Positions 23,554 through 35,395 of a DNA stretch of 64,000 nucleotides are shown piece after piece (within the stretch, counting starts at the first letter, position 1; every line of letters begins with the position of its first letter). Below the pieces are notes generated by a model, which was not told where the DNA came from, ran no database searches, and saw nothing but the letters and a program-made list of their open reading frames with translations. Made by a program: the position numbers and the translations under genes. The stretch is from Doris montereyensis. Taxonomy: Eukaryota > Mollusca > Gastropoda > Nudibranchia > Dorididae. Location: NCBI GenBank assembly GCA_037039925.1, contig JAXRKP010001331.1:74185-138184 (forward strand), written 5' to 3'.

Positions 23554-23667
23554 CTGGTCTGCATGAATTAACATCATGAATGCGTTTCTCTTGCATGACA
23601 TATCTTGCTCTCCCTCCAGGAAATTGTGGATGAGTTCGGCGCATCAGGAATGAGAGAGTCAAAGTTC
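23554..23667 (-). CDS. COPB1: COPB1 exon 4 (beta-COP), one-base deletion
   Basis: Begins [10 protein letters not shown], then in a shifted frame [20 protein letters not shown] and MMLIHADQ. The exon is 114 bp where 115 is needed. The missing base is a G or A in GCGCCGAACTC near 23638. The acceptor CCACAG|GAAC and donor CAG|GTAAAT are intact. The surrounding protein is highly conserved, which argues for a sequence error. Confidence 0.92.
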
Positions 23668-24800
23668 CTGTGGTCAACAGAGGAAATGCGGATGCAGTCA
23701 AAGTTTTATCCTAAAATATGAATGTCTAATGTCTAGTAACTCTGCACAGTGTCAAGCTTTCTCATCAGTGTGAATCTTCACTACACCCGCCTTAATACCA
23801 CATGGTAATTTAGGCTCAGACATTTTACTTACGTTTGTATGCACTTAGTAGAAATATTGCCACAAGAAAATATGTAGATAGGTAGATTGATAAATAACTA
23901 CCATATAAAGAAATAAAAAATTAGGTAAATATATACATAATTTTGAGTTGGTTGTTCGTTGTGCATCAAGGGCTCTGTCGCTAGGCTACTAAGAAAAATA
24001 TTTAGCATGTAGTTTCTAAATGATCCCAAGATCATTTTCATTTGATGAATTTTCCTACTAGGCAGAAAGGCATCCCAGCGGAGGCCCAGTCTGACAGAAA
24101 ATTGTGTGTGGTTCCAAGGGAAATTGAAGGCATTCTACCTATCAGATCATCTATTTTTGGGTTATTGAAACCTAACAACAATAACATTTCATCTTCTTAT
24201 GATCTTCCCCAAAGGACAAGAAGACACATAGGCCTACACTGTAACTGCAAATATACTGAGATGAATTGAAAAACCTGCAGAGTGGACCGAAATAAAACAC
24301 GTCAAATCTAAATTAATTTGGAAGTGACCATCACTATCAGAAAATAAGATGGCGTCTTCTGGTCTTCAAAAGCATTTGTGCTCCTTTGATTTGGCATGCA
24401 CTCCAGAGCTTTCTTGTCAGTTCATCTCGTTTTACACACAGATCTAGTCATAGTGCATCATGCGATACCAGCTAATTACAATTTCCTCACATAGGCCAAG
24501 GCAGAAAAAGAAAAAAAAAGAAACTCCTATCTTCATGCAAACATTCCAACCAATGCCCTTTGCATTAAGAGTATCTATTCTTGACACTAGAGTCAAATTT
24601 TGAAACATCTGCACACGTATGACTCTCCACCACTTTCAGTTTGGGTAACGAGACCATGCTGATTATTCAGTTTCCAGTAACGGTAACAGATCACATCTTT
24701 ATTAGGCTCCATTCTAGATCTATTTAAAGTTCTAGATCCAGCTATCGATCTAAATGGTCCATATCGTAGGTGGAGATAAATATCACACCAACACAAGAAG
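23668..24800. other. COPB1 intron 3, right of exon 4; no gene
   Basis: AT-rich, with a TCTAGATC word cluster near 24714-24745. No recognisable element. Confidence 0.4.
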
Positions 24801-24810
24801 ATAAGGCCAG

Positions 24811-24857
24811 AGGGAGGAAGGGAGAGAGGGGGAGGAAGGAGAGAGGGAAAGGGGGAG

Positions 24858-24947
<90 letters not shown>

Positions 24948-25050
24948 GAGAGGGAGAGAGAGAGAGAGAGCGGCAACAAGTAAGTTAGGCCACAGAGAGA
25001 GAGAGAGAGGGGAGTGAAAGAGAAATAGTGAGACAGACAGACAGACACTG
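24811..25050. repeat. GA-rich microsatellite
   Basis: An almost pure (GA)n tract at about 24860-24970, flanked by GGGA-rich and AGAC-rich sequence. Its reverse complement gives long artificial Ser/Leu reading frames. Confidence 0.95.
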
Positions 25051-26786
25051 AGAAAGAATGACTCGAAATGAAGCATGAAGATCTGAATGTCAGTATGATA
25101 TTTACTGAAGAGAATAATTGTCTCAATTTTTCTAATGTCAAGTATCGTAGAGTTAACTTGCAATCACAGAAGGATCTGGGAAATATGTATCGATACAAAC
25201 AGCTGCCACCGGTGAAAAGTCAGCTGTTGCATCTGATTATTCTAATACAGTGTGTCTGTAATTTTACCTCCGGTGTAGAAATTCCAGGGTTTTTGTCTAA
25301 ATGGAAAAATTTCGCTAGGCCAAAAAAGCAGGAAAACTTTCATCCCTGACAGATGAGTAAAACAGAAATTTGGAAGTAAATATAATATATATATATAAAT
25401 ACAGTGGAATCCATCTAATTGAGAAATTTCGGGTGAATTGCAAAATTGTCACATTTAGCCGGGTTTCCGGAAGACCCGGGGACCTAGGGATTTTGTTCTT
25501 TGCTCAACAGCTTCAAGTACTTTAACCTTTTTTCAGGCGGGTCCCGTATCTTTGCATGCCGCTGGTCACTCTAAAGCACACCTACACTAATGGCGGGCCC
25601 CGTACATTTGCATCACTCCCGGCCTTCAGCAAGACAAAGCGTTTGTGGCGGGTCCCGTATAACTCCACTGCAGTGCACTCAAAGACGGGTCTTGGGAATG
25701 CCTCTATTCTGACCAATAACACTGATCAACCCATGCCACGCCATACAGAAAAAGTCTATTATTCTAAAGGGGTAAAAGTGATAGTTCATTTCCGAGTCTA
25801 ACACACACTCGATATATTTCTTATAAAGACATACAACAACACACAGGAGCCCTATCTCAAATGCATGCTGTGGACCCTCGGCAAAGTGGACAAAACTAAA
25901 GACTCTTGTCTTCGTATGACCGATGCAACTTCTGGACAGATGTCAATTACTTTAGTAAGAAGCTCCACCCACAAGCAAGAAATAGTGATTGATATAAATA
26001 AAAGATATCAGTGGCCAATCACATTGCACACCTATGGGCAGCCTGAATGGATGGCGTGACCTTCAGTCAATAGAAAGAAACCATGTTCAGGGTTGACCAA
26101 TCAGGGGGAGCATTGTGTTGATGGTTATATTTGTCAAACGTCAAATATGTCAAACTACATCAGTGTTGAAAGTACAAGGAAAAATTGAAGCTTTCATCTG
26201 AGTTCAGTGACCAGCAACAAAGGAACTTTGATCTCTCAAGCAGGTCCATTTCACATGGTCATGATGACATGTGGTATCTGGACAAGAGGGAGGGCAGCTA
26301 TTTGAAGTGTATAGACATAATAAATTACAAGAGTCTACCTTCCTACTGTATAGAAAGGACTAAGGAGGGAGACTTACATCCAGAAGTCGGAATGATGTGA
26401 AAAACCACTGGATTGCGTAAGGGGTGAGGCCTGTTTGGGAGGAGGTGGATTTCTATTGAACTGTAGGAAGGGAACAGCCAAGAATACAAAACGATGGTCA
26501 CTCATGTCATTGTAAATGAGAAGAGAGGGTGATACTAGTTATAGACATAGGTAGAGAGGGAGTTTTCAAAAGCAAGAGGTGTTAGGTCTGGGATAGAGCG
26601 CTTTGCCGCAGCTGAGGCACTTGTGAAAGATATAAACCTATGCACATTGGACTCGGCCATGGGATTAGCGAAAGGCAGTTGGACATTTCCTCTAGTATTA
26701 GTATTATAAGTTCCATCATTTTATTTAGAGGTGAGAATGAAAATGATTCCTTTAGAAATAAAGATAAACGTTGTTCATCAAACTCT

Positions 26787-27557
26787 TTCTTTCTTTCTTT
26801 ATCAGTTCCTATCCTACCTTTCGATGTATGTGTTCAGATGCCCGAGATGATCTTTCTCCAGGATGCCCTGTTCTGGCACTTTGTTTCCTTCCGTGAAAAT
26901 TAAATTTCTATGCCTCTTTTATACCTTCTTCCCACTTTTTCCAAGGTCTGCCTTTTGGTCTTTTACCTTGGGCTTTAGCACTGTATACTGCTTTAGCTAT
27001 TCTATTGTCATTCATTCTGTTTACATGTCAAAACCATCTCAATTGATTTGTTTCTATCTTAGTTTTTATGCCATCTGCTTTGGTTTGATCTCTTATTGTT
27101 GTGTTTCTGATTTTGTCTCTTTTAGTCTTCCCTACTACTCTTCTTAGATACTTCATATCAGCTGCCTGTACTCTACTGTATTCTCTACTATCTAAGGTCC
27201 AGGTTTCGCTTGCCTGCCATAGAGGAGAGTAGGACAATAAACTGTATTGTATACTGCCATTTTGGTTGTTGTTGACAATTTTTGCTTAAACCCTGAAAGA
27301 AAACCTGCTGCCTTGCAGGCCGATCTTGACTGACTAAAGGCTAAGGGAGTTAACCCTAACAGAAAAAACAACCTGCTGCCTCGCAGGGTGATCTTCCATG
27401 ACTAAAGGCTAAGGTTATTAACCCTGACAGAAAATAACAAGGCCTGGTAGGGGGCCTCAAGGTGGCAGCCCAACGATCTAAGGGTACAGTGGGCTAATCC
27501 CCTGCTAATCCAAAACCAAACAGATTCAGAGAAATAAATATAATATAACCCGTTTGA
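26787..27557 (-). mobile_element. LINE-A fragment A5 with inverted 5' segment
   Basis: 27290-26787 is the minus-strand RT C-terminus (SETWTLDSREYSRVQ, KYLRRVVGKTKRDKI, TNQLRW) and TTTC-rich 3' end. 27291 to about 27535 is the LINE-A 5' UTR in plus orientation, ending just before where the ORF would start. The flanks TTCAT(C)AAACTCT (26776-26786) and TTCATTGAAACTCT (27558-27571) are a diverged target duplication. B1 shows the empty site at 21053-21066. Confidence 0.8.
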
Positions 27558-27927
27558 TCTTTCATTGAAACTCTACAACATAAAATTTGACACAGCCAAC
27601 CACGCTATTATTGAACGTATGGAATAAAGCCTACCATGCAGCCACGTGCCCCCCCCCCCGCTCTATATGTTACCTCATATCTCTCTCTCTGCCTGTCTCT
27701 CATTCTCTCCATTCGTCTTTCTTTATCTTCCTCGTTCTCTTTTATGTTTCTTGTTTGTTTTCTTTCCTCTTTCTCTCTCCCTTTCTATCCCTCCCTCCTC
27801 TCTCCATCTCTCTTATGGCAGTTGTATTTCGTTTTCTTCTTTCTTTTTGTTGATTGTTGTTATGAGGCTTGCTCTGTTGATGAACATTGCTCGATGGGTC
27901 GTTGCACCAATGGCTCTATTAGTATTA

Positions 27928-30322
27928 ATAATAATAATAATATAATTCATTTCTATAGCGCCCATTCCCATCTTACGACAGCTCTAGGCGCATTTATACA
28001 TACATGGTAAAAAACATGAGCAATGTACATCTTATATAACAAAAACATAGACTATTTCATGAGCAAAATTTAGGCTAAGCGAATCTCAGGAACGACAATG
28101 ATTTCAAACGTCAAATTGCACATGGAGTTAGAGAATCGATGTGGAATCAACAATGGCTTATCTAGAATTATGGCAACAGCTGTTATACCGTTACTCCTGC
28201 CATTTGAGTCTTGAATTATTTATATGAATGAAGGCAGCCATGAAGACTTCAAGCCTTGCTTCTAGCAAACAACCATAGTAAATAAATGAAAGGAAGTCAA
28301 TGTGATTATACCAGTTGAGTCGTTTAGCGCCCAATGCCTGTAATTAATAATATTTGACAATTTGGTGATTGGGTTTTGCAGCCCTAATCCTTTCAAATTC
28401 ATCATTCTATAACCTTATAAATGCATTTAGTGGTTTAAAGACGTGCTATTACGAAGAGACATTAAATCCTTGAGACACCATTTTGGCCATTTTCTTCAAA
28501 GAATTTTGGCCATTCATTTAGTAAAATACTGTCATCTAATAGATTTGTAAGTAAACCAAGACCAATGTGATTCAAATGTTCACAGTCTTCGCCCGCTAGC
28601 CCATGTTTGTGTAAATTACTAGCCTATTGTAATTGTAATCTTGATGGGTAAGCGAAAGCAAAGCCTTAGCTACCATACTCGAAATGCCAAGTTAAAACGA
28701 AAGGTAGTCAAATTCCCATACTGGTAACAATGTTGACAATGACGTAGATCTGAATCAAGGCCAGATCTAGCTCTACATAATGATAACAACATAGATCTAG
28801 ATCTAGAATCAAGAGCAAAGAAAAAACGTGAGGTTCTGTCAACTTCACGTTACAATGTTGACAATGATGTAGATCTAGATCTAGAATCTAGACCAGATTT
28901 AGATAATAATACAGAAGCCGGTCCAATCCCTGTATGAGATAGACTTCAAAATACGCTGTTATAGGAATGATGCTTTGATTCAAGACCAAATAAATCTAAA
29001 TTTAGACACAGCTCATCAAGAGAGCGTATAGATCAAGAGAATGCTATAGATCTAGATCATTTCCCCAATGTACAGAGACAGCAGCTGTCTGCCATGGAAG
29101 TAGTTTGCAACTTCTGTCAAGCAAAGCTGTTTAGAGAAGAAATTAAAAGTCTCTGCTGTGCAAATGGACAAGTCATTCTTCCTCCACTACAGACAACTCC
29201 TCCTCTTATGAAAAACCTGTTTCTAGAAAATTTTGTTGTTGCCAAGCAATTTCTGTTTAAATGTACGTGCATTCAACATCAGTTTCGCCTTTGCATCTGT
29301 GGGAGCAAATGAAGACATTTTACCACCCGGCATATACACCTTTTCGAATTAATGGTGAGGTCCACCATCAATACCTTTCAATGGGAAACTGTTTTCATAC
29401 ATCAATTTCTACATGTTCATAGGTTTGGATTCAAATAGATCTCTAGCATTGTTTATCCGTTTTGTAAACGGGTTTGCACTAGTATACAAAAAAATTATAA
29501 AAAATAAATAAATAAACAAATCAATAAATAAATATATAAAAAGTAAATAAATCAATACATGAAAGCATAATATCTTTTATAAAGATGTATGGTACGTGAA
29601 TTAAAATCACATGATTAAAACAATTGCTATTCTTCTAAGAAGCATCGCATGAGGTATGTTTTCAGATGTTTTTTAAAGGTGTCTTCCGACGTGTCAAACA
29701 TAGACATTATTGACAGTGGAAGAGCATTCCAGACGTGAGGACCTGCGTATTTAAAAGAGTGCAGTGACGGTTTTGTCAGGCTTCTTTGGGGAATGCTTAA
29801 TAGACATTAATTTGTAGATCTCGGTTGGCGAGATGAAACATAACCAGAGATCAGGTCATTTAAATAATTTGGAGCTCTATCAGTTTTACGTTTGTGACAC
29901 AATATCGCAATTTTGTATATTATTTGTTTATCGATCGGGAGCCAATGCAGAGACATGAACATAGGGGTAATGTGTTGATATTTCTTTTTCTTCAAAGTCG
30001 CTCTGGCCGCATGGTTTTGGATACGTTGGAGGTTATAAATGAAGACATCAGGTAAATTATAAAAAGGAGTTGCAATAATCAATTTTGGAGAAAATGTGTA
30101 CTGAAGTCAATGTTTTAAGAGAACTTAGATTAAGAAGGTTTGATAGGTGGCCTAATCGTCTAATTTCGAGGTAAAGAGTTTTACAGAGATGGTTTATATG
30201 ATGTTCCATAGATAAATTATCGTCGAAATATATCCAAAAGATTTTAGCGCTGTGTGAATTTTATTTCTTCGTTTTCGTCAGGCCAACTGCGATTTTTTGG
30301 ATTACATAGTAACATTTCTGTT
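27928..30322 (-). mobile_element. 5'-truncated CR1/L2-like LINE, host of a Helitron fragment
   Basis: The minus strand from 30316 reads TKTEMLLCNPKNRSWPDENE, then DDNLSMEHHINHLCKTLY, SSLKTLTSVHIFSKIDYC, NLQRIQNHAAR and SLHWLPI. It ends SLHSFKYAGPHVWNALPLS...KTYLMRCFLEE near 29637. These are the last RT blocks of a CR1/L2/jockey-like LINE. The 3' end near 27930-28010 has GGCGCTATAG and an (ATT)n tail. The duplication TTAGTATTA flanks it (27919-27927 and 30323-30331). Confidence 0.78.
28644..29400 (+). pseudogene. Helitron-like N-terminal fragment
   Basis: An ATG at 28644 opens MGKRKQSLSYHTRNAKLKRK, the basic start common in Helitron proteins. After frame breaks it continues QERIDQENAIDLDHFPNVQR near 29030, then VVCNFCQAKLFREE, LCCANGQVILPPL (29094-29200) and, shifted by one, NISFAFASVGANEDILPPG and FRINGEVHHQYLSMG (29275-29385). 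The CxxC...CC.NG...LPPL...FAS...GEVHH order fits the region before the Rep/helicase domains. Nothing of Rep or helicase remains. TCTAGATC words are frequent here. Confidence 0.7.
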
Positions 30323-31230
30323 TTAGTATTAGTTTCGTCAAGCATTGTTTAATGTTTATTTGTTTTTATGTCACCTTGTTGCTTATGAAGGTTGGGCACA
30401 CTGAAGATTTCTCGGTCCTGAACCGGTTTTTTGTCTTTTAGTATTATACCTTTCATATTCCTCTTCAATAGTAATGGGCCAACTGCAGTATTATTCCTTT
30501 TCATGTTTAATAAAAGTAGGCTGTAATATATGTTATTGTTAGTAAACAATACAATATAAACACGATGACAATAACAATATGAATTGCCCGCTATGTCACC
30601 TTACTCAACAAAGATAAAAAAAAAATATCACAATAATCACAAGTACGCCGTGGTCAAGCGCGGCAGCCTCGTCAGCAGGGGCGAGAAAACTATCGGTGCA
30701 AGTGCGGAAGCCTCGTACACAGCGTAACAAGATTATTGACCCAAATTGAGGTCAGCCGGCAGGTTGGCCTTATAAGGGCAACCTTCTGCAATCTCTGTAG
30801 AAAGGTAGTCCTGGAAAGGACTGTGAGTAGGTGGACAAGCAATAGCTGTCTAGAGTCTGGCTTATAGTCATTGTGAACTGGCACTTACAATAATGTCTCC
30901 ATATGTAATGTTATACATTTAGCACTAACGCATGTGTAATAATTGACTGTTTGACGTTGGACATGGAAACCTAGTTTGGATAAAAAGCAAGTGTGGGAAT
31001 AAGTAATTATTGAGGAAAATGGGGATGATAGTGAATGCAAGCCTGCAAAAAATTGTCCCGATTAGGGATTTTCCTCTCGTTTTTTGATAGGTAAAGCAAA
31101 GAGAAAAAAAATTCTTTTTGCCTGGGATTTCTTCCCGATTGGAGAGGTTCCACTGTATATGGGTATAGTCAATCAATCTTGTTGACAAAATCTTTTAATC
31201 ATTATAATAAATGCCAGTGTTCTCGCTGAC

Positions 31231-31400
31231 CTGTAGATAGTATAGATGGCTAGCACGGCATTTCGCCTGACGTAGGAATGGCGATGGTCGAGGCATTGCC
31301 TGATGGCAGGCATCAGTGGTTCTAGCAGCTCGGGCTCCTTCAATTTGCATAGAAAGCGAAGGGTAGATCCTCTGATGAACTCATTTGGATGCTGAAGGTC
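31231..31400 (-). CDS. COPB1: COPB1 exon 3 (beta-COP), intact
   Basis: Reads [20 protein letters not shown], then [20 protein letters not shown] and [17 protein letters not shown], a HEAT-repeat segment almost identical to animal beta-COP. The frame is continuous over 170 bp, ending phase 2 (AG|G) into exon 4. The acceptor CATGACAG-type and donor AG|GTCAGC are normal. Confidence 0.97.
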
Positions 31401-32504
31401 CTGTCATAGAGATAAAGGGAGAGAAAAAAATGTCAATCCATGTTTTTTTCAAATTGCATCAAATTGAATAATTTATCAAAGTTGCTGCAGAATAGGGCAG
31501 GTCATAATTGACATAAATTGTCAAAGCCAAAGTAAAAGCAGTGGTATAAAGAGAAAAAGAAGTTTTCAATGGGGTTTTTTAGGGGGGGTCACCTGGGTTG
31601 GCGAGTTTGGGACCAAAGGTTGATTTTCCGTTCTTTGAAAATTGGGCAGAACAATCATTTATCTACTACAACTTCATGGCAGAAAAATTTCCATATGACG
31701 TTTATCTTTTTGTTACAAAGTATTTTGTAGGTAAAATCAGTCAAAATTTTTACTTCAATTACCCCAACACTAACTGAGAAGATGGCAGTGAAAACCTGTC
31801 TATTGGTGGCTAATCGCCAAATGGGGCAGCGCCAGTTTCGATGGCTTTCCTCGACGCGCACATCAATTTGGCCCAGCGATGTGTGACATGAGAGGTGTTG
31901 TCCGTCGGTGTGTATGTAAACACGCGTACAAGCATAGGAATAGAGGAAAAAACAAAAAAATGTAATTTTGGCATCTATTTTCATCTAAACCTAGATTTAC
32001 AGTTCTCTTTACATTAGTAACAATGCTGTACACTGTCGAAAGAGTAAGGGGCTGCTACAAAAAGCGCAACCCATCTGAAGCGTATATTTTTCGAAATGTA
32101 TTTTTTTCACACTAACATTCTATCTCCTCCGTCATTTACGGAACGATTCGTATTATATTTGGCACACAGGTTCCTCTTGTCAATGTTAATAGAATGACTT
32201 GGTTTTAAAACGTCTTGTTAACTTTTGAGACAAAAGGTGATTTTCAATTTTGTAATAAAAATGCCATTTTGTGTCAAGTCGGCCGTGTGCATTGTCGGTT
32301 GACGCGTCACTTCTTCGCGCACAGCATCTCCCCGCCAAGCCAGCAGCCTCGAATAACAACAAAAATATTCATGTGGCACACCTCTCGTTTCCCTTCGTTT
32401 CATTTTCTGATTCGACAAGTACGTGCAGATACATCGATCGATAAGTATTTCCCATGGCATTTTCCCCTGTTTCAGTAAGGAAGACATTCATTGTAAATAG
32501 ATGA
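31401..32504. other. COPB1 intron 2, no gene
   Basis: Non-coding. The GC-richer parts near 31800-31870 and 32280-32340 resemble relic transposon ends, but I could not pair them. No protein domain in the ORFs. Confidence 0.4.
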
Positions 32505-32506
32505 TA

Positions 32507-33687
32507 CAGTGGAACACGGTTAAACCGAAAGGATTTGGAATCCCCCGATCTTTTCTTTTCTTCAGTCTTTGTTAAATAAATAGCGATAAACCGAAATAAA
32601 AATTCACTGAGTTGCGGTCCAAAAAGTCAACCTACAACTTTGCCGTGCTAGTTCAAGACATCCAAGAAGGCTACAATTAGTAGGCTATACACTACACATG
32701 TGTACAATCACACGCAAGAGAGAGAAGTGGGGGGGAGAGATGGGTGGCGTGATGCTACTGTCAATGGCTGCTACGCAGTGCGCGAGAGGCAAATTATCTC
32801 GCGGGTCACCGATCAGTGATCGTCATAGGCTGGTTCACTGCACTGTCACTGATTACGGCCACACGCGACGCATTCCATCACGAATGTGTAAGTACTGTAA
32901 GCGGTGTGTATGCGAGTGTACACCGTGCGCGTGTTGACGATTGTAATTTCTTCCTTTCCACAATTGAATCTTCAGCCACGCGGATGTTTCTTGCTTTGCT
33001 CTTCGGTACCACCACAACCTGTGACTATAAATTCCATCTATAATTACGAAAATCATGTCGAAAAGAAAGCACAATGCGTATACACTGCAGTTTAAGTAAC
33101 AGTTGATTAAAAAAGGTTGACGGGGAAACCGAGAAAAGTGAGATATGCCGGAAACTTGGAATTCGAATTCTACACTCTCGACCATAATGGCTAAGAGGAG
33201 CAGATAGAAAACAAGGCTAGCAGCAGTACATTCTTTCAGCCTGCAACTCAGAAGATGAAGAAGTGCAGCCACGAAAACGTTGGAGGCGGCGCTTTATATG
33301 GTTTACTAGTGCTGAAACCTAAATGTTCCTATATCAATATCAGGACCTATTCTAATGGAGAAAGCGTTGATGATTGCCGAAGAACTGAACAGCGATTTCG
33401 AGCCCAACACTGGCTGGCTTGAACGATTTAAACAGAGAAGGGGGATTTCTTTCCTTAACAATAAAAAACAACTAAACATACATGAAAACAAACGTGCATC
33501 ATAGGGTCCACGGCAGGCCATGCCGTGTGCATGGCGTCAAGGGGAGACAACTCTAGAAATATTTTTATACATTATTACTTCCCTTTACCGAACGTCATTT
33601 CTGAGGGACTAGCGCTAAACCGAAAAGACCTCTAAATCGAAATACATTGACCGGTCCTGTCACTTTCGGTTTAAACGTGTTCCACTG
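32507..33687 (+). mobile_element. pogo/Tigger-type DNA transposon, internally deleted
   Basis: TA|CAGTGGAACACGGTTAAACC at 32507 and GGTTTAAACGTGTTCCACTG|TA ending 33687 form a clean TIR pair of about 25 bp with TA target duplication. The interior holds the DNA-binding part of a CENP-B/pogo transposase but no DDE domain. Length is 1181 bp. Confidence 0.87.
33054..33502 (+). pseudogene. CENP-B/pogo-like transposase N-terminus
   Basis: MSKRKHNAYTLQFK at 33054 starts a helix-turn-helix domain (CENP-B N-terminal type), with CRKLGI- and NSTLSTIMA-like blocks across frame breaks to about 33190. Then VPISGPILMEKALMIAEEL and FEPNTGWLERFKQRRGIS at 33325-33450 match the second DNA-binding (Tc5-type) HTH. 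Sequence ends before any catalytic domain. Several stops are present. Confidence 0.75.
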
Positions 33688-33904
33688 TATATCGTTTTGC
33701 CTGGTTTTGATGACTAAAATGTACCGATAACATTATAAGATGTATTCTAGAACTTAAAAAGCGTGCCTAGACATATAAGTTTGACTATTAAATGGGATAG
33801 CGCATCGAAACGATGATAGTTAAAAGTTTCAGTTATTGCGCTATGATGGCATAACACGTGAAGCGATGGGCTACTATTTGTCGGTTCAAAGCACAAGTGT
33901 TATT

Positions 33905-34790
33905 TGTAACATGTGCAATGAGAGTAGCTGGAAACATATCTGCAGAATTTAATGTAGATATAGGGGTAAGTGTCCTAAGTCCTCTGTTGTTTATCACATT
34001 TATGGATTCAGTCGCAAAGGCATCCTCAAAATGAAGAAAGTGAATGTAGGTATGTGGAAGCTCAAACCAGTAAATGTACCAATGCTTTCATTTGCCGATG
34101 ATTTAGTTCTGTTTAGAAAATCAGAAAGTGACCTTCAGTCGAATATCAACATTATGAACAATGAACTAAATAAAAGAGGAATGAGAGTAAATGCAAAGAA
34201 AACCAAAACAATGCTAGTAACTAGGGAGGCTAAAACACAAAATCTTAAATTGGGCAGGGAGAATTTAGAACAACTTCACAGCTACAATTACGTAGGAGTA
34301 ATGATTAACTCTGATGGAAAACTAAGAGAAGAAATCAGCCAGAGAATCCAAAAGGCAAGTACAATATATAACCATCTAGGAAAGGCATTTGTAGGTAAAC
34401 AAGAATTGTCAACAAAAACCAAAATGGCAGTATACAACACAGTTTATTGTCCTACTCTCCTCTATGGCAGTGAAACCTGACCTTAGACAGTAGAGAATAC
34501 AGTAGAGTACAGGCAGCTGAAATGAAATATCTAAGAAGAGTAGTAGAGAAAACTAAAAGAGACAAAATAGAATAGCTAAAGCAGTATACAGTGCTAAAGC
34601 CCAAGGTAAAAGACCAAAAGGCAGACCTCAGAGAAAGTGGGAAGATATATGAGGCATTGAAGAATAGAAATTTAACATTTTTGGAAGGAAACAGAAAATG
34701 CCAGGACAGGGCATCATGGAGAAAGATAATCTGGCATCTGAACCCATACAACGAAAGGTAGAATGGGAACTGATAGAGAAAGAAAGTTAA
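33905..34790 (+). mobile_element. LINE-A fragment A2 (RT 3' part)
   Basis: Starts in the RT (RVAGNI, FNVDIGVS) and has an open 149-residue stretch (34031-34480) with the intact catalytic box SFADDLVLFRKS and GVMINSDGKLREEISQRI through LYGSET. About 110 bp are missing near 34568, between GACAA words present on both sides in copy A4, and the LRWFGHV block went with them. It ends with GATAGAGAAAGAAAG, the family 3' tail. 5'-truncated; no convincing target duplication found. Confidence 0.82.
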
Positions 34791-35395
34791 TTCAAATCAT
34801 AAGTGAATGACTTTCTAGTACATCTCAATGAAATGAAAAGTGATCACACATTTCTTTAATGTTTCACTTTGGATTAATAATTTCTGAAAAGAAAAAAAAA
34901 CAACATTCTGATAGCTGATAGCACTAGCAGTGATAGATCTACGCCTATCATTTCACAAACATGCAAACAGTTCAAAAATGAAAAAAGTCGAAAAATAAAT
35001 CAAACATAAGAGTGACAATATCATAGCCTAAAAACATGCACAAATACTTTAAACTTAGTCTACCAAGAAGGAAATGAGGTGTGGAAGGCTTTTCTAGAAC
35101 TTGAACTCTGCCAATTGTAAATCCTCCTCTGCTCTTCTTTTAACCATCCCCCCCCCCCCATCCCCACAGTCTCTCTTTCTTTCTCAGGTTCAAAAACTTA
35201 AAATTAGATCTAGAGTTTTCAATTGACAGCAACGTAAAACGTCTACTCACCCCTCCCCTAGTAAAAGTCTCCATTATATTGGCAACCGCCCCACCCCCTC
35301 TTTTCTTCTCCTTCAATAAGACCAGAATCTATATCTAATCTAGTATAGTACATGATTGCTTTCTTCCCAGTTCTATCCTTTCCCCACCCATGTTT
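34791..35395. other. COPB1 intron 2, no gene
   Basis: Non-coding, with C runs near 35149 and 35278-35300. Confidence 0.35.

Larger units (their letters stand above)
25526..30778 (+). mobile_element. piggyBac-like element, copy B2, interrupted twice
   Basis: Starts TTAA|CCTTTTTTCAGGCGGG (TTAA at 25522-25525) and follows B1 nearly base for base: three GGCGGGTCCC boxes, the TATAAATAAAAGATATCAG region at 25995, and the C-run at 27650. It ends CCTTATAAGGG at 30778; the right TTAA is degraded to CAAC. Two insertions interrupt it: LINE-A fragment A5 (about 26787-27557) and a LINE with a Helitron fragment (27928-30322). Relative to B1 it has an extra 24 bp near 25908. No transposase is seen. Confidence 0.85.
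25402..31155. mobile_element. pogo/Tigger-like MITE split by a nested insertion
   Basis: The left end is TA|CAGTGGAATCCATCTAATTG at 25402; the right end is CCAATCGGGA-type sequence read on the minus strand, closing GAGAGGTTCCACTG|TA at 31155. Both outer ends start CAGTGGAA and sit at TA, as in pogo/Tigger elements. Only about 120 bp (25402-25521) and 377 bp (30779-31155) belong to it; the rest is the piggyBac-like copy B2. No transposase of its own is seen. The TIRs are diverged beyond the first eight bases, so the pairing is probable but not certain. Confidence 0.65.

Noticed and set aside
24593..25198. Long Ser/Leu-rich and Arg/Glu-rich reading frames over the GA tract
   Set aside because: They are the translation of a (GA)n microsatellite in several frames, not genes.
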